Positions 22,429-27,299 of a stretch of DNA of 27,299 bases are shown here, in pieces (the first letter of the stretch is position 1; each line of letters begins with the position of its first letter). The notes under the pieces are model-generated. The model was not told where the DNA came from. It made no database searches and saw only the letters and a program-made list of their open reading frames with translations. Made by a program: the position numbers and the translations under genes. This stretch comes from an uncultured Oscillospiraceae bacterium (GTDB taxonomy: Bacteria > Bacillota > Clostridia > Oscillospirales > Ruminococcaceae), in contig CAJTSZ010000016.1 of assembly GCA_910578755.1 (NCBI GenBank), forward strand, positions 1-27,299, given 5' to 3'.

Positions 22429-22661
22429 TAGGGGGAAAAATCTTTTGCGGGGCGCTGCCTCCCCCGGTTAAACTTTTTTCACCAGTGAAAATGCCCTTTA
22501 GTGAAGGGATACAAGCTGGGTTTCAGCAAACTTTTTTGGAGCCCATAGTTTCAAAATGCTTTCTTTTTACATGCTGTGTCCGAATATTACAAATATAGAT
22601 TGATTTTGTGGAAGCAAACTATCGCTTAACAAGCAATGGAAACAAGAAAGGAGAAGATTGC
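22429..22661. other. Intergenic spacer between divergent GntR operon and coiled-coil gene
   Basis: No gene supported. AT-rich with T-runs; a small TTCAC/GTGAA inverted repeat lies near 22479-22490. The promoter for the downstream gene should be here, but no convincing -35/-10 pair stands out. Strong AAAGGAG precedes the ATG at 22662. Confidence 0.5.
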
Positions 22662-23366
22662 ATGAGAATATCCAGTGTTCAAGGCCTACTGCGGCCCACC
22701 GGCGCCTCGCCCGCCTCGCCCTCGCCTGCCCCGGCGGCGGTTGGCGCTCCGGCTAACCACAACCAGGACAAGGTAAGTATTTCTGCCTTTGGACAGAAGA
22801 AAAACGCCCGGATTCAAAGCCTGATGAAACAACGGGAAGCCCTGCTTAACCGCCAGGAGGAGCTGCAGCGCCAGGCCAAGGACAAAAACAGCGACCCTGC
22901 GGTTATCCGGCAGTCCTTAGAGGCTTGTGAGGAACAGATTCGCTCCATTGAGCAGCAGATTGCCCAGGAAATTCGCCAGCAAAGCAAGCCGGAGGAAAAG
23001 GCCCAAAAAGCGGAACAACCGGAAGGCAAAACCAAGGAGGAGCTGCAGCGGGAGCGTTTGGAACAGCTGACCAACCTTTCCACCGATATTTCCCGGGCGC
23101 AGACGCTGCAGTCGGCCCAAAAAAGGGTAGAGGGTATGGCTAAGGTTCGCAAAAGCGAGTTAGCGCTGGACCGCGGCAGCAGCGAGAAGACCTTGGCCCA
23201 TAAGAAGGAAGAAATAGCTGATTTGGAACAGCGCGCCGCTTCCCTTACCTCCCAAGCTATGGAGAAGCTGGCCGACACATCAAAAGAGGCGCAGGATACC
23301 CCAAATGCCCTGCCTACCCCAAAAGAGGAGGACAAGGAGCCTCACCAGCAAGAGGAAGTTCTTTAG
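22662..23366 (+). CDS. Coiled-coil protein of unknown function
   Basis: A 234-aa protein from the ATG at 22662 (AAAGGAG upstream; a GTG at 22608 would add 18 residues ahead of that site). Residues 8-33 are Ala/Ser/Pro-rich, then DKVSISAFGQ, a short motif often seen in flagellum- or secretion-associated clostridial proteins. Residues 45-105 and 120-215 are long heptad-rich coiled coils (QREALLNRQEELQRQAKD; EACEEQIRSIEQQIAQEI; KKEEIADLEQRAASL), separated by a Glu/Lys-rich linker. The tail is acidic and Pro-rich. No signal peptide or TM. No family recognised. Single gene with its own terminator. Confidence 0.75.
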   Translation: MRISSVQGLLRPTGASPASPSPAPAAVGAPANHNQDKVSISAFGQKKNARIQSLMKQREALLNRQEELQRQAKDKNSDPAVIRQSLEACEEQIRSIEQQIAQEIRQQSKPEEKAQKAEQPEGKTKEELQRERLEQLTNLSTDISRAQTLQSAQKRVEGMAKVRKSELALDRGSSEKTLAHKKEEIADLEQRAASLTSQAMEKLADTSKEAQDTPNALPTPKEEDKEPHQQEEVL

Positions 23367-23378
23367 TTCCACAAAGCC

Positions 23379-23411
23379 AAAAGCCACCGAAGGTACTTCG
23401 GTGGCTTTTTT
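23379..23411 (+). terminator. Rho-independent terminator after coiled-coil gene
   Basis: Perfect 14-bp stem (arm AAAAGCCACCGAAG, loop GTA) ending in a run of T. Thirteen bp after the stop codon. Confidence 0.93.
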
Positions 23412-23453
23412 GCGGGGATGGCAGCCCCCTTCTGCAAAAAATAAAAATATTAC

Positions 23454-23483
23454 TTGTCTGTTCCGGCAGGGTTATGTTATACT
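23454..23483 (+). promoter_or_regulatory. Promoter of the MATE gene
   Basis: TTGTCT (23454-23459), 18-bp spacer, TATACT (23478-23483) with TGn extension. The start site would fall near 23490, so any start codon upstream of that is excluded; the leader has a GGGAC/GTCCC hairpin near 23519-23535. Confidence 0.65.
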
Positions 23484-23563
23484 ACATTATTACGTACAGA
23501 AATTTCCCTGCTGCTTTGGGGACTGTAACGTCCCAAAATTTGATACAGAAAGTTGTGAGTATA

Positions 23564-24937
23564 TTGAACGAAAAAAGAGAAAATAAAATGGGCGTTATGC
23601 CCATTGGGAAGCTGCTCTTTTCTATGTCTTTTCCCGCTATGTTCTCCATGTTTATTCAGGCTATGTACAACATTGTGGACAGCATCTTTGTAGCCCGCCT
23701 GGGGGAACATGCCCTTACTGCCATTTCTTTGGCATTTCCCATTCAAACCCTTATGATAGCTGTTTCTGTAGGCACCGGTGTGGGCCTCAACTCCCTCATC
23801 TCCCGCAAGTTGGGGGAACATAACTTTAAAGAAGCCGATAACGCCGCCAGCCATGGCGTTATGCTTATGGCCCTCAGCTATTTGGTATTCTGCATCTTTG
23901 GCCTTTTCTTCTCCCATCCGTTTATATCTTCCTTCACTAACGACGCTGAAATTATTACCCTGGGTTCCAGCTATACCTTTGTTGTCACTGTCTTTTCCTT
24001 TGGCAGCTTTTTGCAGATTGGCAACGAAAAAATCCTCCAGGCCACTGGCAACATGGTTTACCCCATGCTTTTCCAGCTTATTGGCGCTATTACCAATATT
24101 ATTTTGGACCCCATTTTCATTTTCGGCATGTTCGGCGTGCCTGCCATGGGCGTGTTTGGCGCTGCCGTAGCTACTGTAACAGGGCAAATACTGGCCATGG
24201 CCTTTTCCATGTACATTGTGTTTTTCCGCAAGCACGAGGTACATATTACTATCCGCGGGTTCCGTTTCCAGTGGGATATGATTAAGAAAATCTACGCCGT
24301 GGGCCTGCCCTCCATTGTAATGCAGTCCATTACTTCTATCCTCACCATTGGCCTAAACAATATTCTCATGGCCTTTTCCAGCGCGGCGGTTTCCGTTTTG
24401 GGTGTGTACTTTAAGCTGCAATCCTTTGTATTTATGCCGGTGTTTGGCCTGGGGCAGGGGGCAATGCCCATTATGGGCTACAACTTTGGCGCCCGCAACA
24501 GCAAACGTCTAATGCACACCTTAAAGCTTTCTATTGGTGTGGCTATAGGCATTATGGCTGTGGGGACCCTTATTTTCTGGGGCTTTACAGAACAGCTGCT
24601 AATGATGTTCAACGCCTCTGAAGAAATGCTGGTAATTGGCGTGCCTGCCCTGCGCATCATTAGTTCTTCCTTTATTTTTTCCGCAGTGGGCATTTCAAAC
24701 TCCAACTTTTTCCAAGCTGTGGGCGAGGGCAAAAAAAGCCTGTTTGTTTCCGTGCTGCGCCAGCTTGTTATTATCCTTCCTCTCTCCTGGTTTTTTGCAC
24801 GGTTCTTTTCACTGGAAGCTGTTTGGTATGCTTTCCCCATTTCCGAATGTTTTGCCCTGGTATGCAGCTTGCTGTTCCTGCGAAATTCCTACAACACAAA
24901 AGTTGTCCCCATCCTTGTGGAAGGGGCTGGGAACTAA
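23564..24937 (+). CDS. MATE family multidrug/metabolite efflux transporter
   Basis: About 457 aa with twelve predicted helices in two halves. Seen: PIGKLLFSMSFPAMFSMFIQAMYNIVDSIFVARLGEHALTAISLAFPIQ at the N-terminus, the classic MATE first-helix region, VGTGVGLNSLISRKLGE, and in the second half GLGQGAMPIMGYNFGARN, the repeat-equivalent motif. These exchangers export cationic drugs or metabolites using Na+ or H+. Start is uncertain: the TTG at 23564 gives an NEKRENKMG start usual for clostridial MATE proteins; GTG 23555 and ATG 23588 are alternatives, none with a strong ribosome binding site. Codon use (more C/T-ending) differs somewhat from the preceding genes. Confidence 0.9.
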   Translation: MNEKRENKMGVMPIGKLLFSMSFPAMFSMFIQAMYNIVDSIFVARLGEHALTAISLAFPIQTLMIAVSVGTGVGLNSLISRKLGEHNFKEADNAASHGVMLMALSYLVFCIFGLFFSHPFISSFTNDAEIITLGSSYTFVVTVFSFGSFLQIGNEKILQATGNMVYPMLFQLIGAITNIILDPIFIFGMFGVPAMGVFGAAVATVTGQILAMAFSMYIVFFRKHEVHITIRGFRFQWDMIKKIYAVGLPSIVMQSITSILTIGLNNILMAFSSAAVSVLGVYFKLQSFVFMPVFGLGQGAMPIMGYNFGARNSKRLMHTLKLSIGVAIGIMAVGTLIFWGFTEQLLMMFNASEEMLVIGVPALRIISSSFIFSAVGISNSNFFQAVGEGKKSLFVSVLRQLVIILPLSWFFARFFSLEAVWYAFPISECFALVCSLLFLRNSYNTKVVPILVEGAGN

Positions 24938-24948
24938 CTCCCTTTCCC

Positions 24949-24990
24949 AAAAACGAGGGGAATGGCTTTCTGCCATTCCTCTCGTTTTTT
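24949..24990 (+). terminator. Rho-independent terminator after MATE gene
   Basis: An 18-bp stem (arm AAAAACGAGGGGAATGGC, one G-U wobble) with loop TTTCT (24967-24971) and trailing T-run. The 5' A-run lets it work on the opposite strand too. Confidence 0.9.
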
Positions 24991-25048
24991 CTTTATTAAA
25001 CGGAACTTTTTTCCCCATCCAAAACAAGGGTATAGTGGCACATAGGTC

Positions 25049-25083
25049 AAAAAGGGGAGGGCTGCTATAAAGCCACCCTCCCG
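25049..25083 (-). terminator. Terminator of the aroE-aroK operon overlapping the aroK end
   Basis: On the minus strand GGGAGGG pairs with CCCTCCC (with further partial pairing inside) and is followed by CTTTTT. The left arm lies within the last codons of aroK and the loop contains the stop codon. Confidence 0.75.
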
Positions 25084-25565
25084 ACAATGCTATCTATGGT
25101 TTTTTCTAAGTCCCCACTGTTATCCTCCACCCAGGTTGCCGCCTGGCGGTAAAGGGCATCCCGATGGGCATAAATTTGCGCCAGCTGCTCCTTGGTGTTG
25201 TTTTTAACCAAAGGGCGGCTGCTTTGGGCAATGCGGCGATAACATTCCTCAAAGGGAACGGCAAGGTAAATTACCCGGCAGCTGCCCTGAACACAGCGCT
25301 GCACTTCCTGGGAAAGGAGAAACCCGCCCCCGGTAGAAATAACAGCCGGCCCCTGCTTTGTTATGGTTTGTGCCAGCTGCGCCTCCATTTGGCGGAACAC
25401 CGCCTCCCCCTGCTGGGCAAATATTTGAGGAATAGGCCCATGCTGGGCCTCTATTATGGCGTCTGTATCCAGCAGAGGCAAACCCAGCCGCTGGGAAAGC
25501 GCCTGCCCCACCGTTGTTTTTCCTGCGCCCATAAAGCCGCACAGCAGAATAGGGGAATTATTCAT
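25065..25565 (-). CDS. aroK: Shikimate kinase
   Basis: A 166-aa enzyme that phosphorylates shikimate at the 3-OH with ATP, fifth step of aromatic amino-acid synthesis. Walker A GFMGAGKTT at 10-18; substrate-binding Asp33/Asp35 in LLDTDA, Arg58 in VFRQME, and the GGG loop at 79-81 (STGGGF); the lid carries Arg in SSRPLVKN near 118. Family-typical length. Its start overlaps the aroE end by 8 bp, so it is second in an aroE-aroK operon. Confidence 0.95.
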   Translation of the reverse strand: MNNSPILLCGFMGAGKTTVGQALSQRLGLPLLDTDAIIEAQHGPIPQIFAQQGEAVFRQMEAQLAQTITKQGPAVISTGGGFLLSQEVQRCVQGSCRVIYLAVPFEECYRRIAQSSRPLVKNNTKEQLAQIYAHRDALYRQAATWVEDNSGDLEKTIDSIVGRVAL

Positions 25566-26427
25566 AGCCGGTTTCCTCCTGCTGCATTTTTTCCATAACG
25601 CGCCCCACAGCCTCCTTTTGAAAGGGGACGCCGTTCCAAATCTCCTGGGCTGCCGCTGCTTGCCAAACCAGCATAGGCATACCGCCCACTACCTGGCAGC
25701 CGGCCTTGCGCGCCTGGGCCATGAGAAGGGTTTCTTGGGGGTTATAAATACAATCAAACACAGCCTTCACTTGATTCAGCAAGGCTTGCTCCACAGGGCT
25801 GGCTTGTGTATGGGGGTACATACCCACTGGGGTTGCGTTGATTAGCAGGTCAAATTCCCCTGTTAGTTCTTCTGCGGGCACCACCTGCACCGTATGGCCG
25901 GAAAGCCACTTCAGCTTCTCCTTTAAAAAGCCTAGGGCTGTTTGGCGGCCTGCAGCCATATCCTGCTGCATTTGTAAGATATGCTCTTTTTTCACCGCTA
26001 AAGTAACCTGGCAGTAACGGCAGGCGCACTCTGTAGCAAACATACGCCCTACGCCCCCCGCGCCCACTATGCATACCCGGCCGGAAAGGGGGATATTTGC
26101 AGCCTCCATAGCGCGGGTGAAGCCTAAGCAATCCGTATTATAGCCTATGTATTTTCCATTTTCATTTGCCACTACGTTAACAGCGCCGTACTTTTTGGCG
26201 CTTTCGTCCAGGGCGTCCAGGTGGGGGATAATGGCGGACTTGTGGGGAATTGTGACATTAAAGCCGTCCAGGGCTTTCAGGCGGGCTATATTTCCCGCTA
26301 GGTTTTCCCCGGGAATTTCAAAAATGCCATAGTTTAACGGGATGCCGCTTTCCTCTGCAAGAAGGCGGTGGAGAACCGGCGACATGGTGTGCCCCAGGGG
26401 GCAGCCTAAAATTCCATATTCTTTCAT
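25558..26427 (-). CDS. aroE: Shikimate dehydrogenase (NADP+)
   Basis: A 289-aa enzyme that reduces 3-dehydroshikimate to shikimate with NADPH. N-terminal substrate domain: GCPLGHTMSP near 8-17, NVTIPHK with catalytic Lys63, and NTDCLGF with Asp99. Rossmann domain: GAGGVGRMFA near 122, and NATPVGMYP near 200. C-terminal VVGGMPMLVWQAAAAQEIW completes the family pattern. AGAGAGG precedes the ATG. First gene of the two-gene operon with aroK, which supplies the next step. Confidence 0.95.
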   Translation of the reverse strand: MKEYGILGCPLGHTMSPVLHRLLAEESGIPLNYGIFEIPGENLAGNIARLKALDGFNVTIPHKSAIIPHLDALDESAKKYGAVNVVANENGKYIGYNTDCLGFTRAMEAANIPLSGRVCIVGAGGVGRMFATECACRYCQVTLAVKKEHILQMQQDMAAGRQTALGFLKEKLKWLSGHTVQVVPAEELTGEFDLLINATPVGMYPHTQASPVEQALLNQVKAVFDCIYNPQETLLMAQARKAGCQVVGGMPMLVWQAAAAQEIWNGVPFQKEAVGRVMEKMQQEETGYE

Positions 26428-26491
26428 GACAATAAAACCTCTCTTTTACAGGATAAAATAAAGGGGAAGGCAGTGGGAAAAATATGCTTTT

Positions 26492-26520
26492 AGGATAGCA
26501 CACCACTTTGCCCAATGCAA
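26492..26520 (-). promoter_or_regulatory. Probable promoter of aroE-aroK
   Basis: Minus strand TTGCAT (26515-26520), 17-bp spacer, TATCCT (26492-26497) with TGn extension; about 65 bp upstream of the aroE start. The -10 is weak, so moderate confidence. Confidence 0.45.
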
Positions 26521-27299
26521 GGGTGCAAAGCATTGGCAGGGAGCTCCTGCCCCAAAACTTTCAGCGGTATGCCGCTGAAAGTTTTTTCTTTTTGGAGGCG
26601 CACAAGCAGCCCCAAGCCCTGACCCCTTTTCTTTCACCAGCGAAAGAAAAGGGGGAAAAGAAACGCCGCAAGGGGCTTCACGCCCCTTTGAACCCCCCGG
26701 TCGGCCTGCTGGCGCAAAAGGCCGTCCGGCTTGAAACAGTGCCACTATCGAAATGCGGTTGGCCGCACTCAAAAAGCGTTTTTTATTTCCATGGGCCCCA
26801 TGCTGCGCATGGACAGATGGCCATGGAAAGAGGAACGCTTTTTTTCGTGAGGCCAATGCCGCCCAAAGGAGGGGGCGGCATTCCCGTTGTGCTAAATCAG
26901 AAGCACTGGCCTCTAACCGTTAGAGCCCCAAAATTCAGTAACGCCGAGCGTAGGCGAGGCTACTAAGCGGGTAGTCTGCCCTCTCCTTTAGGCAGACCAA
27001 CCGTTGTGCAGTACAGCGAACTTTATAATATGGCCTTGCAGCTTGTCTGCGGCCATAGCCCCACAGCGTGGGGCAGCAAGTTCGTAAAACGAACTTGCGA
27101 TAATTTCTGCCTTTCAACAAGTTTGGCAAGTTTGGCAAAGCCAAACTTGTAGCCCTTCACTGAAGGGCGTGTTGCACAAACACCGGTTGCCGCCTTTTAT
27201 TGAGAGTCGCAAGCACATAACGGGTATCCGTAGGGCGGAAGCCTCACAAGTTCGCAAAGCGAACTTGCTGCCAATTCAGCGGGGATACCCGCTGAATTG
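26514..27299. repeat. Mosaic hairpin-repeat block, right copy (no gene)
   Basis: Non-coding to the window end. Inverted repeats seen: CAATGC/GCATTG (26514-26536); GGCAGG/CCTGCC (about 26535-26551); AAAACTTTCAGCGG/CCGCTGAAAGTTTT with T-run (26554-26587, terminator-like); CCCCTTTTCTTTC/GAAAGAAAAGGGG (26623-26654); TTTCCATGG/CCATGGAAA (about 26788-26828); GCCCCAC/GTGGGGC (27058-27074); CAAGTTCGT/ACGAACTTG (27077-27097); CAAGTTTGGC/GCCAAACTTG (27127-27149); GCCCTTC/GAAGGGC (27152-27168); CAAGTTCGC/GCGAACTTG (27247-27267); CAATTCAGCGGG/CCCGCTGAATTG (27272-27299). Bases 26938-27022 are an inverted copy of 1-85; about 26660-26725 is an inverted copy of sequence near 15298-15357. Confidence 0.85.

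Noticed and set aside
23477..24244. 255-aa minus-strand frame opposite the MATE gene
   Set aside because: His/Asn-rich shadow of a well-supported membrane transporter on the plus strand.
1..27299. CRISPR array
   Set aside because: The repeats are not regularly spaced with unique spacers of constant size; the only tandem repeat has two units with a 7-bp spacer.
1..27299. tRNA or rRNA genes
   Set aside because: No cloverleaf with TTC-type T-loop or rRNA conserved words was noticed in the non-coding stretches, so no attachment-site tRNA could be proposed.

Overview
The window looks like chromosomal DNA of a Gram-positive anaerobe, most likely a Clostridia (Bacillota) member of moderate GC. The grounds are strong AGGAGG-type ribosome binding sites, a PBSX-type phage structural cassette, YitT, a YtrA-like GntR/ABC set, a Clostridia-type MATE pump and an aroE-aroK pair. 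I cannot name the genus.

Layout. (1) 1-556: non-coding mosaic of hairpin repeats. (2) 557-1102 (-): a solo ChrB-N-like protein with its own promoter, divergent from (3) 1311-14470 (+): a 13.2-kb phage-like structural cassette in the order terS, terL, portal, protease/scaffold, decoration, major capsid, three head-tail connectors, contractile sheath, tail tube, an 88-aa unknown, a small baseplate protein, hub (XkdQ/gpD-like), a 580-bp non-coding hairpin array with a perfect 98-bp tandem repeat, spike, gp25-like, baseplate J, XkdU-like and a short fibre. (4) 14471-15562: second repeat mosaic. (5) 15563-16432: YitT membrane protein with a strong terminator. (6) 16751-20010: operon of alpha/beta hydrolase, condensation-fold acyltransferase, zinc-ribbon/six-TM protein (DUF6320-like) and VOC protein, closed by a perfect 22-bp-stem terminator. 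(7) 20320-22303 (-): ABC-2 permease, ATPase and YtrA-like GntR repressor with a palindromic operator over its promoter. (8) 22662-23366: coiled-coil protein. (9) 23564-24937: MATE transporter. (10) 25065-26427 (-): aroK and aroE. (11) 26428-27299: third repeat mosaic, partly inverted relative to the first.

The most interesting part is the cassette. Every structural gene is open and tightly coupled, so it looks maintained. Yet there is no gene long enough to be a tape measure protein, no XkdN-type chaperone, and no lysis, integration, replication or repressor gene. The 88-aa gene occupies the exact slot of the chaperone and tape measure. This suggests a very short contractile tail on a DNA-packaging head, a domesticated or gene-transfer-agent-like particle, or dependence on factors encoded elsewhere. 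The second unusual signal is the repeat system: serial hairpins whose stems differ between copies by changes on both arms that keep pairing. That points to a selected folded (RNA or cruciform) form. The same hairpin type occurs inside the tail operon.
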